From the NCBI RefSeq assembly GCF_024391045.1, contig NZ_JANFCZ010000008.1, positions 83,757 to 147,756 of the forward strand: a stretch of DNA of 64,000 nucleotides. The letters run 5' to 3'. The position numbers and the translations under genes were made by a program. Positions within the stretch are counted from its first letter, which is position 1. Each line of letters starts with the position of its first letter. This DNA is from Pseudarthrobacter sulfonivorans. GTDB taxonomy: Bacteria > Actinomycetota > Actinomycetes > Actinomycetales > Micrococcaceae. Shown here piece by piece: positions 40,984 to 49,633 of the stretch. A model generated the notes under the pieces. That model was not told the DNA's origin and ran no database searches. It worked only from the letters and a program-made list of their open reading frames with translations.

Positions 40984-42501
40984 ATGACAGTCACTTCCGC
41001 GCTACCCCCTGCCCATTTTCCTGCCATGTCCCCCGAGCGTGAGGCGTCCCTGCTCGCGTCGGTGCCCACGGGCCTGTTGATCGGCGGTGAGTGGGTGGAC
41101 GCGTCCGACGGCGGCACGTTTGAGGTGCACGATCCGGCCACCGGGGAGGTCCTCGCCACCCTCGCGTCCGCCACGAGCGCTGATGCGGTTGCGGCGCTGG
41201 ACGCCGCCGACGCCGTGCAGGCCTCCTGGGCGCGGACCGCACCCCGGGTGCGGGCCGAGATCCTCCGCCGTGCCTTTGACCTGGTCACCGAACGCGCCGA
41301 AGACTTCGCCCTGCTGATGACTTTGGAGATGGGCAAACCGCTGGCCGAGGCCCGCGGTGAGGTCACCTACGGTGCCGAGTTCCTGCGCTGGTTCTCCGAG
41401 GAAACGGTCCGTGACTACGGCCGCTACCTCACCTCCCCCGAGGGCAAGAACAAGATCCTGGTCCAGCACAAACCCGTGGGCCCGTGCCTGCTGATCACGC
41501 CGTGGAACTTCCCGCTCGCGATGGCCACCCGCAAAGTCGCCCCCGCGATTGCCGCCGGCTGCACCATGGTCCTCAAACCCGCCAAACTCACGCCTTTGAC
41601 GGCGCAGTACTTCGCGCAGACCATGCTCGACGCCGGCCTCCCGCCCGGAGTGCTCAACGTCGTCGCCTCCTCCAGCGCGTCGGGGATCTCCGGGCCGCTC
41701 CTGAAGGACTCCCGGCTGCGGAAGGTGAGCTTTACCGGGTCAACCCCGGTGGGCAAGCGCCTCATGGCCGACGCCGCCCAGAACGTGCTGCGCGCCTCGA
41801 TGGAACTCGGCGGGAACGCTCCCTTCATCGTGTTCGAAGACGCCGACCTCGATGCCGCCGTCGACGGGGCCATGGCAGCCAAGATGCGGAACATGGGCGA
41901 AGCCTGCACCGCCGCCAACCGCTTCCTCGTCCACGAGTCGGTCGCGCAGGAGTTCACCAAGAAGTTCGCTGCCGCGATGGGTGCCCTGGCCACCGGCCGC
42001 GGCACCGACCCCGCCACCCAGGTGGGCCCGCTCATCGATTCCGGCGCCCGCGACGACGTCCACGCCCTCGTCACCGCCGCCGTCGACGCCGGGGCCGTCG
42101 CCGTCACCGGCGGTACCCCGGTGGACGGGCCGGGCTACTTCTACCCGCCCACCGTGCTCGCCAACGTCCCCAATGATGCCGCGATCCTGGGCCAGGAAAT
42201 CTTCGGGCCCGTCGCCCCCATCACCACCTTCACCTCTGAAGAAGAAGCGATCCGCCTCGCCAACGCCTCCGAGTACGGCCTCGCCTCCTATATCTACAGC
42301 CGCGACTTCAACCGCCTCCTGCGCGTGGCGGAGCAGATCGAATTCGGGATGGTCGGGTTCAACGCCGGCGTCATCTCCAACGCCGCCGCACCTTTCGGCG
42401 GTGTCAAACAATCAGGCCTCGGCCGCGAAGGCGGCACCGAAGGCATCACCGAGTACACCACCACCCAATACATCGGCATCGCAGACCCCTACACCAACTG
42501 A
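40984..42501 (+). CDS. gabD: Succinate-semialdehyde dehydrogenase
   Basis: Oxidises succinic semialdehyde from HpaI to succinate. It is a 505-residue aldehyde dehydrogenase with T-P-W-N-F-P-L-A-M, F-T-G-S-T-P-V-G, the base Glu in M-E-L-G-G-N-A-P and nucleophile Cys in G-E-A-C-T-A-A-N-R, the pattern of NADP-linked GabD. Its position right after hpaI makes the substrate convincing. It closes the route to the TCA cycle. Confidence 0.92.
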   Translation: MTVTSALPPAHFPAMSPEREASLLASVPTGLLIGGEWVDASDGGTFEVHDPATGEVLATLASATSADAVAALDAADAVQASWARTAPRVRAEILRRAFDLVTERAEDFALLMTLEMGKPLAEARGEVTYGAEFLRWFSEETVRDYGRYLTSPEGKNKILVQHKPVGPCLLITPWNFPLAMATRKVAPAIAAGCTMVLKPAKLTPLTAQYFAQTMLDAGLPPGVLNVVASSSASGISGPLLKDSRLRKVSFTGSTPVGKRLMADAAQNVLRASMELGGNAPFIVFEDADLDAAVDGAMAAKMRNMGEACTAANRFLVHESVAQEFTKKFAAAMGALATGRGTDPATQVGPLIDSGARDDVHALVTAAVDAGAVAVTGGTPVDGPGYFYPPTVLANVPNDAAILGQEIFGPVAPITTFTSEEEAIRLANASEYGLASYIYSRDFNRLLRVAEQIEFGMVGFNAGVISNAAAPFGGVKQSGLGREGGTEGITEYTTTQYIGIADPYTN

Positions 42502-42537
42502 CACACCGACGTGTCCCCAAAGGCAAGGAAAACAACC

Positions 42538-43917
42538 ATGAGTGCAATCCCGCTCAGGCAGCGCAGCTCGGCAACGGACCGCCGCGTAGCGTTCGCCACC
42601 ATCATCGGCACCACCATCGAGTGGTACGACTTCTTCATCTACGCCAACGCCGCCGGCCTGGTTTTCGCGAAGCTGTTTTTCGAACCGGCGGGAAACGACA
42701 TTGCCCTGCTGATCTCCTTCGCATCGGTTGGCTTGAGCTTCCTGTTCCGGCCGTTGGGCGCGTTCCTGGCCGGCCACTTCGGCGACCGGCTGGGGCGGCG
42801 GGCCATGCTGGTCCTTACGCTCATCCTGATGGGCGCGGCAACCACCCTGATCGGTGTCCTGCCGACCTATGAGACAGCCGGCATCGTGGCCCCGATCCTG
42901 TTGCTGCTCCTGCGCATCCTGCAGGGCATCTCCGCCGGCGGCGAATGGGGCGGTGCGGTGCTGATGGCCGTGGAACACGCGCCCCGTTCCAAGCGCGGAC
43001 TGTTCGGTTCCTTCCCGCAACTGGGTGTCCCGCTGGGCATGCTCCTGGCCTCGGGCGTCCTCAGCCTGATGTCCGGAGTCATCTCTCCCGGGGACGCCTT
43101 TGTGGAGTGGGGCTGGCGTGTTCCCTTCCTGCTGAGCTTTGTCCTGATCATCGTCGGTTTCATCGTCCGCCGCAGCGTTGAGGAAAGCCCGGTCTTTGCC
43201 GAAATTGCCACCCGGAAGCAGCAGACCCGCGTCCCCATCGTCGAGCTGTTCAAGAAGCACTGGCTGCTCGTGATCCTGGCTGCCCTGGTCTTTGCCGGGA
43301 ACAACGCCGCCGGCTACATGACCACCGGCGGGTACATCCTGAGCTACGCCACCGCTCCCAAGGGCCTGGCCATGGACCGCACCCAGGTGCTCCTCGCCGT
43401 CACGGCCTCAGCCGCGCTGTGGTTCGTCTTCACGCTGATCGCCGGGTTCCTGGCCGACAGCATCGGCCGGAAGAGGACCTACCTGATCGGCTATGCCTGC
43501 CTGATGGTCACGTTCTTCCCGCTCTTCTGGCTGATTAACACCGGCAATATCTGGGCCATGCTCCTGGGCCTGGCGCTGTTCAGCGTGGGCCTCGGCCTGA
43601 CCTACGGACCGCAGGCAGCGCTCTACAGCGAGCTTTTCCCGGCGTCCATCCGCTTCTCCGGAGTAGCCATCTCCTATGCCTTCGGCGCGATCATCGGCGG
43701 CGCCTTCGCCCCGACCATCGCGACGGCACTGGTGCAGGCCACCGGCACCACGATGTCCGTCTCCGCCTACCTGCTGATTGTGGCCCTGATTTCCACGGGT
43801 GCCGTGCTGGTAATCCGCGAACGGAGGGGCATCGATCTGGGCATCGATAATCAGGCCGAGCAGGAAGTCGGCGCCACGATCTTCGACAGCCGCGTGCCCG
43901 CCCGGAGCGACGCCTGA
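42538..43917 (+). CDS. MFS transporter of the metabolite:H+ symporter family
   Basis: About 459 residues and 12 membrane segments, with the MHS opening G-T-T-I-E-W-Y-D-F-F-I-Y and the loop 2-3 motif G-H-F-G-D-R-L-G-R-R. MHS carriers take up small carboxylates; here hydroxyphenylacetate or a related aromatic acid is likely because the gene ends the pathway operon. The ATG at 42538 has AAGGAA upstream; a GTG at 42511 is a weaker alternative. No terminator is evident in the 53 nt before the convergent nagB. Confidence 0.9.
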   Translation: MSAIPLRQRSSATDRRVAFATIIGTTIEWYDFFIYANAAGLVFAKLFFEPAGNDIALLISFASVGLSFLFRPLGAFLAGHFGDRLGRRAMLVLTLILMGAATTLIGVLPTYETAGIVAPILLLLLRILQGISAGGEWGGAVLMAVEHAPRSKRGLFGSFPQLGVPLGMLLASGVLSLMSGVISPGDAFVEWGWRVPFLLSFVLIIVGFIVRRSVEESPVFAEIATRKQQTRVPIVELFKKHWLLVILAALVFAGNNAAGYMTTGGYILSYATAPKGLAMDRTQVLLAVTASAALWFVFTLIAGFLADSIGRKRTYLIGYACLMVTFFPLFWLINTGNIWAMLLGLALFSVGLGLTYGPQAALYSELFPASIRFSGVAISYAFGAIIGGAFAPTIATALVQATGTTMSVSAYLLIVALISTGAVLVIRERRGIDLGIDNQAEQEVGATIFDSRVPARSDA

Positions 43918-43970
43918 GTCCAGCGGTAGAAGACCTCGTCCGCCTCTAGCCCTTGACGCGCTTCAATCCC

Positions 43971-44738
43971 TTAAGCGACGGCGGCCGCTCCCGCCACCCG
44001 CACGGCCACCTGGCCACTGCCCGGGGCCAGCTGCGAAGCAGCTGCCTCGTCCGCCACCACAGTGACGTGCGGGTGCCGCTGGAGGATCGACGCCGGGCAC
44101 TCGGCGGTGACAGGACCGTTCAGGGCGGCAGCGAGGATGCCGGCCTTGTCAGCGCCGTTGACCACGAGCAGCAGGTGACGGGCTTCCATGATGGTGCCCA
44201 GGCCCTGGGTGATGCAGCGGGCGGGAACGTCCGACGGCGCGCTGAAGTAGCGGGCATTTGCCTCGCGGGTGCGCTCCGTAAGGACCTCCACCCGGGTCCG
44301 GGAGTCCAGGGCCGAGCCGGGCTCGTTGAAGGCAAGGTGCCCGTTGTGGCCAATGCCCAAAATCTGCACGTCGATCCCGCCGGCGGCGGCAATGGCGGCG
44401 TCGTAGTCGGCAGCGGCCCGCTCGGGGTCCGCCGCGCTGCCGTCCGGCACGGTCACCTTGGCGGGGTCCAGATGCAGCCGCTCCGTCACCTCGCGCCGTA
44501 CCACTTCCGCGTAGCTTTCCGGGTGGCCGGCGGGCAGCCCCACGTACTCATCGAGGGCAAAGCCGCGGACGGCGGACATATCAACGGTGTGGTCCGCGAG
44601 CGCCCTGTAGATAGGCAGCGGCGAGCCGCCCGTAGCGAGGCCCAGGACGGCGTCGGGCTTGCTGCGGATCACCGCGGCGAGGATCCCGGCCGCAACGGAA
44701 CCGGTGGCGGAGGCGGTCGGCACTACGAAGATTTCCAC
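43971..44738 (-). CDS. nagB: Glucosamine-6-phosphate deaminase
   Basis: Converts GlcN-6-P to fructose-6-P and ammonia, the last step of amino-sugar use. It is a 255-residue protein of the NagB/SugB fold with L-G-L-A-T-G-G-S-P-L (phosphate loop), the F-A-L-D-E-Y-V-G-L block with catalytic Asp, G-I-G-H-N-G-H-L-A-F-N-E-P-G and T-Q-G-L-G-T-I-M-E-A. It completes the nan-nagA pathway of the 19-31 kb cluster but is separated from it by the aromatic island. It follows the GntR gene on the same strand with a 77-nt gap. Confidence 0.94.
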   Translation of the reverse strand: MEIFVVPTASATGSVAAGILAAVIRSKPDAVLGLATGGSPLPIYRALADHTVDMSAVRGFALDEYVGLPAGHPESYAEVVRREVTERLHLDPAKVTVPDGSAADPERAAADYDAAIAAAGGIDVQILGIGHNGHLAFNEPGSALDSRTRVEVLTERTREANARYFSAPSDVPARCITQGLGTIMEARHLLLVVNGADKAGILAAALNGPVTAECPASILQRHPHVTVVADEAAASQLAPGSGQVAVRVAGAAAVA

Positions 44739-44815
44739 GGCAAGGCACTCTCTACGAAAATTGGGCAGGGCATTGGCCGCCCGGAGACGCGGGCGGTGGC
44801 AAGAAAACGGCCGGG

Positions 44816-45547
44816 CTAGCTGGCCGCGACGTCCTTGAGCTTCAGGCGGATACCGTCGAAGTGGCGCTGCAGGCGTTCGGAAGCCAGCGCTTTGTCCTTG
44901 TTGGCCACGGCTTCGTAGATGTCCCAGTGGTCCTGGGTCTGCTGCTCGAGGTTGACCGGGCCGGTGCCGAGGGCCAGGTGGATCTTGCGGTACACCTGCC
45001 AGAACACGTCCATCAAGTTGATGAGCAGCTCATTGTTAAGGGGTGCGTACAGCCGGCGGTGGAACTCGGCGTCGTGCACGTAGAGGTGTTCCCCATTCTT
45101 GGCGGCGGCTTCCATGGCTTCCATGGTGGCGCGCAGATCCGCCAGGTGCTGGTCCGTCAGGAGGTCGATGGCGGACCCGATCAGGCCCGATTCGAGGGCC
45201 TGCCGCACGTCGATGAGTTCCATGGCCTCTTCGCCTTTGTGGCGCAACGACAGCCGCCCGCGGAACGTCAGGCCGGAGACGAGGGCACTGAAATTATTGG
45301 GGGCAACGAACATGCCGAAGCCGTGGCGGATCTCGATGACACCCAGGGCCTGCAGTACCTTCAGGGATTCGCGGACGGTGTTGCGGCCCACGCCCAGCTC
45401 GGCGGAGAGTTCGCTCTCGGTCGGCATGGCGTCGCCCACGTCCAGGCCGCGCTCCAGGATGAGATCCATGATCCGCGTTTGGAGTGCATTGGATCGAAGC
45501 TGCGCGCTGAAACGGGCGGGCGATACTTCCTGGGGTGCGGTAGCCAC
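44816..45547 (-). CDS. GntR-family regulator (FadR/FCD type), probable sialic acid/amino-sugar regulator
   Basis: A 243-residue protein: winged HTH (about 20-85, with L-S-A-E-L-G-V-G-R-N-T-V-R-E-S-L-K-V-L) and an FCD domain (about 95-240). It sits just upstream of nagB. Its promoter region carries GGACGTCC in a 19-bp block shared with the promoter of the sialic acid importer, so it may be a NanR-like repressor of both loci. The function is inferred from position and the shared motif only. Confidence 0.85.
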   Translation of the reverse strand: MATAPQEVSPARFSAQLRSNALQTRIMDLILERGLDVGDAMPTESELSAELGVGRNTVRESLKVLQALGVIEIRHGFGMFVAPNNFSALVSGLTFRGRLSLRHKGEEAMELIDVRQALESGLIGSAIDLLTDQHLADLRATMEAMEAAAKNGEHLYVHDAEFHRRLYAPLNNELLINLMDVFWQVYRKIHLALGTGPVNLEQQTQDHWDIYEAVANKDKALASERLQRHFDGIRLKLKDVAAS

Positions 45548-45604
45548 GTGATCTCCTCCTTGCGCGCCGAGAGGCGACGACTTGTCTTACTCCCTAGGGT
45601 ACAG

Positions 45605-45623
45605 GAGATGGGACGTCCAATGT
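45605..45623. promoter_or_regulatory. Candidate autoregulatory operator of the GntR gene
   Basis: A 19-bp block centred on the palindrome GGACGTCC (45611-45618), 58-76 nt before the GntR start at 45547. Fourteen of 19 positions match the block at 21423-21441 in front of the sialic acid importer operon. Confidence 0.4.
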
Positions 45624-45671
45624 CTAGAGGAACGTAATGTAATTTTTGGTTCGTACCTCCAGGCACCGAAT

Positions 45672-46478
45672 CTAACCCAGAAGCGACTGAACCAGGTCGC
45701 GGCACGTGCGGTACGCGGGAGATTTCGGGTCGATGAGGTCGTAGTGGTCGCCGGGAACCTTCACCAGCTGCACCTGCATGTGCGCTGCGGCCCCGGCGTC
45801 GGCGTACGCCTCGGACTGGCTCAGCGGAACAGTATCGTCACCCGTTCCGTGGACTGCCATCACCGGCACCGCCAGCGGGAGCGCGGTCATCGGGTCCGCG
45901 TATCTGTGGCGCCGGGGATAGTCCGACGACGGTCCGCCCAGCAGGTTGCGCACCGCACCATTGCTGAGGTTCAGCCGCTCCGCTTCCGCGAGGTTGAGCA
46001 GTCCCGACTGGCTGACGACGCCAGTGAGGTGCACCGCCGTAGCGTCCTGGCGGCGCGGAACCTGACTGTCCTCGTCCGCCAAGCCCAAATGGGCGAGCTT
46101 GCCACGGCCCGCAGCCCAGGCGGCCAGATGCCCGCCCGCTGAATGGCCCAGCGCCACCACCGTCCCAAGGTTCAGTGCGTGCCGGGCCGCGAGGTCTTCC
46201 AGCTTGTCGATGCCCGCCAGCACGTCGATGAACGTGTTAGGCCAGCCCCCGCCGTTTCCGGCCCGGCGGTATTCGAGGTTCCACGCGGCCATGCCATGCG
46301 CGGCCAGGTCCTTGGCGATGGGTTCGCCCAGTTCTGCGCCGTACTGCGAGCGCCAGTAGCCGCCGTGGATCACCACCACCACGCCGCGGTGCTCGCCGCC
46401 GGGCGGCAGTTCCGGCAGGAAGAGCTCGCCCCATTGGCTGGCATCGCCGCCGTACGGGTATTTGTGGAGCTCAGCCAT
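45672..46478 (-). CDS. Alpha/beta-hydrolase, BD-FAE/esterase type
   Basis: A 268-residue hydrolase with the oxyanion H-G-G-Y-W-R motif, the nucleophile elbow G-H-S-A-G-G-H-L-A near residue 110, and late V-H-G-T-G-D-D-T-V-P and D-H-Y-D-L-I blocks giving the Asp and His of the triad. It resembles the esterase/kynurenine-formamidase-like group. The substrate is not known, and the neighbouring genes (GntR/nagB and the GAF-ANTAR cluster) do not point to one. No signal peptide. Confidence 0.87.
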   Translation of the reverse strand: MAELHKYPYGGDASQWGELFLPELPPGGEHRGVVVVIHGGYWRSQYGAELGEPIAKDLAAHGMAAWNLEYRRAGNGGGWPNTFIDVLAGIDKLEDLAARHALNLGTVVALGHSAGGHLAAWAAGRGKLAHLGLADEDSQVPRRQDATAVHLTGVVSQSGLLNLAEAERLNLSNGAVRNLLGGPSSDYPRRHRYADPMTALPLAVPVMAVHGTGDDTVPLSQSEAYADAGAAAHMQVQLVKVPGDHYDLIDPKSPAYRTCRDLVQSLLG

Positions 46479-46688
46479 GTGCCGAGCCTACAGCTTCCAA
46501 CCTGCCCCGGTGGCCGGCTAATACTTTGCCCCGGCACCCGGCGGCGGCCCCTAAAGCGCGTAGTGTCGATAGTAGGAGATTTCGGGAGGCACAAGGGGTC
46601 CGGAGTTGACTATCCGGGCCGGGCGCGCAGAGAGCGCACAGCCGCCAGCCGGGTGGGGTTGCCCGGCGTCGCGTGGAATAGAGGCCGC

Positions 46689-47420
46689 ATGGCCGAGAAC
46701 GATGCCCTGCCGACTGCCGAACAGTTGCAGGACCTGCTTCTGGAGAGCCCGGGTTTCACCGAATTTCTTCTTGAACTGACCGCGATATCAGCATCCCTGC
46801 TGGGCGGGAAAAACCCCATGCTGTGTGCCATCACCGTGGAACGGGAAACCGGCCCGGCGACCGTGGCCAGCAGCTCGGATGCCGCCCGCAGCCTCGACGA
46901 GCGCCAGTATGTTTTCGACGACGGCCCTTGCCTGACTGCCCTGCGGCAGCAACAGACGGTGCTGATTCCCGATCTGCAGGCTGATGCCCGCTGGAACTGG
47001 TACGCAGAGGCCATTTCCGATGAGGGAATCCGGACCGTCCTGGCAGTGCCCATTCCGTCGGACAACGGTTCCCGCTCGGCCCTGAACTGCTATTCAACCG
47101 AAGCCAGCGCATTTGATCCGGGTACGGTGGCAGCCGTCCAAGAGCACGCCGCTTCGCTATCGCGGATCCTCCGCCTGGCCATGCGCGTGCACGCCGCAGA
47201 GCCGTACCCGGAGCATCTGAGGTCGGCGCTGCGCTCCCGGGCCATCGTGGACTCGGCCGTATCCCTGATCATGGTCCATAACCGCTGCAGCCGGGATGCC
47301 GCCGTCGAACTCCTTCACATGGCATCGCGCGGGAGCAATCGCAGGCTTCACGACATCGCACAGGACATCCTGCAGAACGCATCAGACATACCCGCAATCA
47401 CCGGAGGTGCAGACAAGTGA
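46689..47420 (+). CDS. GAF-ANTAR regulator, first copy
   Basis: A 243-residue protein: GAF domain (about 20-165, with F-D-D-G-P-C-L-T-A-L-R and V-L-A-V-P-I-P) and ANTAR (about 180-235, L-R-S-R-A-I-V-D-S-A-V-S-L-I-M-V-H-N-R-C-S-R-D-A-A). Such proteins sense a small ligand or redox state and bind paired hairpins in nascent RNA. It is clearly paralogous to the protein at 47659. The ATG at 46689 starts the conserved part; the frame is open upstream to 46143 without support. Its stop overlaps the start of a small partner gene (GTGA). Confidence 0.87.
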   Translation: MAENDALPTAEQLQDLLLESPGFTEFLLELTAISASLLGGKNPMLCAITVERETGPATVASSSDAARSLDERQYVFDDGPCLTALRQQQTVLIPDLQADARWNWYAEAISDEGIRTVLAVPIPSDNGSRSALNCYSTEASAFDPGTVAAVQEHAASLSRILRLAMRVHAAEPYPEHLRSALRSRAIVDSAVSLIMVHNRCSRDAAVELLHMASRGSNRRLHDIAQDILQNASDIPAITGGADK

Positions 47421-47662
47421 TCAACGACGGCTTGCCAGGTCAGCAGCCCGACTTCGAGCCCGATCCACGCAAGGTCGCTGCCGCACAGTTCCAGCGCGCA
47501 AACCTGACTCTCCCTCAGCTGTGGACTTACTACTGCGGCATCGGCGGCAGCGCCGACGAACTCGCGCTGGACGCCTACCTGAACGAAATGGTGGATCTGC
47601 CTCCCCTGCAGGTGGACCTCCTCCATACCGCCCTTAACGAGATTGCAACAGAAGGAGAATGA
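47417..47662 (+). CDS. Small partner protein of GAF-ANTAR, first copy
   Basis: 81 residues, acidic, predicted mostly helical. The core L-W-T-Y-Y-C-G-I-G-G-S near residue 35 is followed by a helix with A-Y-L-N-E-M, then L-P-P-L-Q-V-D-L-L-H-T-A-L-N-E. It matches the 96-residue protein at 49317 at 22 of 44 core positions. Both are directly downstream of a GAF-ANTAR gene and overlap it. This one also overlaps the next GAF-ANTAR start (ATGA). I do not recognise a named family; an accessory or anti-regulator role is inferred only from coupling. Confidence 0.75.
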   Translation: MINDGLPGQQPDFEPDPRKVAAAQFQRANLTLPQLWTYYCGIGGSADELALDAYLNEMVDLPPLQVDLLHTALNEIATEGE

Positions 47663-48450
47663 AGGACATGCCAATGTCCGAAGATATCCATACGCATGCA
47701 TCGCGCTTAGGCGGCGACAGTGCTGAGAGGCTGGAAGACTTTGTGGTCCAGCTCCAGGATCTCATCCTGGAAAGTCCCGATGTCAGTGACTTCCTCACGG
47801 ACATGGCCACGATCATCGCTGCACGGCTTTCACGCGGCGGGAATCACATCTCGTGCGGGATTACAGTGATCCGGAACAAGCGCCCCACCACGGTGGCCAG
47901 CAGCGACTCCCGCGCCCGGAGCCTGGACGAGCTGCAGAACAGCTTCGGTGACGGGCCCTGCCTTACTGCCCTTCGGAGCGGGACTATGCTCTACGTCCCC
48001 GATCTGGATTCAGAACTGCGATGGCCCGAATACAACCACGCTGCGAGCGCGGCGGCCATCGGGTCCATCCTCGCAATACCCATGCGCCTTCACACCCCCG
48101 CGCAGGCGGTGGTAAATCTCTACGCTCCCAACAAAGACGAATTTTCCCGTGAGGGAATGGACGCCGCCCAAAGCCTCACCGGCACAGCTGCGAAAGCTCT
48201 GGACCTGGCCCTCAGTATTGCGCAGTTGCGCACGGCCCGTGACGACCTCTCTGCTGCCCTGAAATCGCGCACAGTTATTGACACTGCGATCGGGGTCATC
48301 CTCGCCCAGAACCGATGCAGCCGGGATGAGGCCTTCGACATCCTGGTCAAAACATCCAGCCACCGGAACATCAAGCTGAGGGAGGTGGCAGCCAGCATCG
48401 TGTCGTCCGTTTCGGGGGAACACGAATTTGCAACACCGTACGACGAGTAG
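47659..48450 (+). CDS. GAF-ANTAR regulator, second copy
   Basis: A 263-residue protein: GAF (about 25-180, with G-D-G-P-C-L-T-A-L-R and S-I-L-A-I-P-M-R) and a canonical ANTAR (about 195-250, L-K-S-R-T-V-I-D-T-A-I-G-V-I-L-A-Q-N-R-C-S-R-D-E-A-F). It shares with the 46689 protein the opening L-Q-D-L-x-L-E-S-P and the V-A-S-S block, so the two arose by tandem duplication. The ATG overlaps the small partner stop. No ligand is known. Confidence 0.88.
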   Translation: MKDMPMSEDIHTHASRLGGDSAERLEDFVVQLQDLILESPDVSDFLTDMATIIAARLSRGGNHISCGITVIRNKRPTTVASSDSRARSLDELQNSFGDGPCLTALRSGTMLYVPDLDSELRWPEYNHAASAAAIGSILAIPMRLHTPAQAVVNLYAPNKDEFSREGMDAAQSLTGTAAKALDLALSIAQLRTARDDLSAALKSRTVIDTAIGVILAQNRCSRDEAFDILVKTSSHRNIKLREVAASIVSSVSGEHEFATPYDE

Positions 48451-48592
48451 CCCGCCTGTGCGCAAATCGTGCCGTTCAGGACGCTCCGCCCGGTAGAGGC
48501 GTTAGGCTTTAACTGTAAGCGCTGAGCGGCCCCAACAGGGTTTTCCGGCCCCGCCCCTGGCCGGTCACGCTGAATGGCCGGAGGCACAACGA

Positions 48593-49333
48593 ATGATCAA
48601 GAAGTATCCCCTGGATGAACTGTCCACTGCGCTCGGCAGAATCATGGGGCTGCTCCTCACAGAGGAAAAGGTGGACCGAGCCGTCCACCACCTCTCCCGC
48701 GCCGTCAGCGAGTCCATCCCGGGCACCGTGGGCGCCGGCGTCTCAATCCTTGATCCCAACGCACAACCCGTCAGTACCGGCTCTACGGATAAGATCGTTC
48801 AGCGGGCGGATGCCCTTCAATATGAGTTGGTTCAGGGTCCCTGCCTTACCGCCTGGGCCACGGAAGAAAGCGTTGTCATCCGCGACGTCGCCACCGATGG
48901 CCGTTGGCCAAACTGGAGCGCCGCCGTCGTCGGTTTGCCTATCCGGTCCGTTGTCAGCACGCCCCTGATCGCCGACGGCGAGGCCATCGGCGCCATGAAA
49001 ATCTATGCCGCCGCTCCCGACGCTTTCGAGGATGCCACCGCTGCCCTCATGGAGCTTTTTGCTGCGCCGGCGGCAACATTGCTCTCGCATATCCAGACTG
49101 CCGAAACTCCCGCACGCATCAGTGAGGGCCTGCAAGCAGCCCTCCACAGCAGGGACCTCATCAACAAAGCCTGCGGAGTCCTCATGGAACGCCATACTCT
49201 CAGCGAGGACAACGCCCTGCAGCAGCTGATGCGGGAAGCGCGCACGTCCGGCACTACTCTCAGCGAAGTCAGCGCCGCCCTCCTGGGCGTGAGCCCGGAC
49301 CGGCCTCGAGGCACGAGTGATGGGCTTCGATAG
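48593..49333 (+). CDS. GAF-ANTAR regulator, third copy
   Basis: A 246-residue protein: GAF (about 20-165, with V-Q-G-P-C-L-T-A-W and V-V-S-T-P-L-I-A-D-G) and ANTAR (about 180-235, L-H-S-R-D-L-I-N-K-A-C-G-V-L-M-E-R-H-T-L-S-E-D-N-A). It is more distant from the other two than they are from each other, and has its own 142-nt upstream gap, so it may have a separate promoter. Its end overlaps the second small partner gene by 17 nt. Confidence 0.87.
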   Translation: MIKKYPLDELSTALGRIMGLLLTEEKVDRAVHHLSRAVSESIPGTVGAGVSILDPNAQPVSTGSTDKIVQRADALQYELVQGPCLTAWATEESVVIRDVATDGRWPNWSAAVVGLPIRSVVSTPLIADGEAIGAMKIYAAAPDAFEDATAALMELFAAPAATLLSHIQTAETPARISEGLQAALHSRDLINKACGVLMERHTLSEDNALQQLMREARTSGTTLSEVSAALLGVSPDRPRGTSDGLR

Positions 49334-49607
49334 CAGCGAGCCCGAGCAACGCCGCCGGCTTCAGGCAGCGTTGACTGCAGCACAAGTTACTACCGGCGAC
49401 CTGTGGCTCTACTACTTCGGCATCGGCGGATCTGTGGGCGAGTACGAAGTCGAAGCGTACATGCAGGGACTGCTCTCCCTCCCCCAGCTGCAGCGGGACC
49501 TCCTGGCCATGGCCGCCAACGAGCTGACTGCCGGGAAAGACGGGCCCCGCGCACCCTACTCGGACGAAATCGACGCCGACGGACCTTCCGGCCCCGGACC
49601 GGCCTAA
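49317..49607 (+). CDS. Small partner protein of GAF-ANTAR, second copy
   Basis: 96 residues from GTG 49317 (or ATG 49320). The core L-W-L-Y-Y-F-G-I-G-G-S, then E-V-E-A-Y-M, then L-P-Q-L-Q-R-D-L-L-A-M-A-A-N-E parallels the 47417 protein; the tail is disordered and Asp/Pro-rich. It begins inside the third GAF-ANTAR gene, so translation is coupled. Two independent GAF-ANTAR plus small-protein pairs suggest a conserved functional pair. Confidence 0.75.
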   Translation: MMGFDSSEPEQRRRLQAALTAAQVTTGDLWLYYFGIGGSVGEYEVEAYMQGLLSLPQLQRDLLAMAANELTAGKDGPRAPYSDEIDADGPSGPGPA

Positions 49608-49617
49608 CCAAAGGCCC

Positions 49618-49633
49618 GACCCCCGGAGGGGTC
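49618..49633. terminator. Short GC hairpin between convergent genes
   Basis: 6-bp stem (GACCCC/GGGGTC) with a 4-nt loop, overlapping the last bases of the IclR gene and lying 10 nt past the small partner gene. Weak; there is no T-tract. Confidence 0.3.

Noticed and set aside
45618..45626. GTCTAGA as a DasR/NagR-type site near nagB
   Set aside because: Only a half-site is present and the local regulator is of the FadR type, not the HutC type that binds such sites.
46143..46688. Long N-terminal extension of the first GAF-ANTAR protein
   Set aside because: It is antisense to the alpha/beta-hydrolase gene and unlike the paralogues, which all begin close to the GAF domain.
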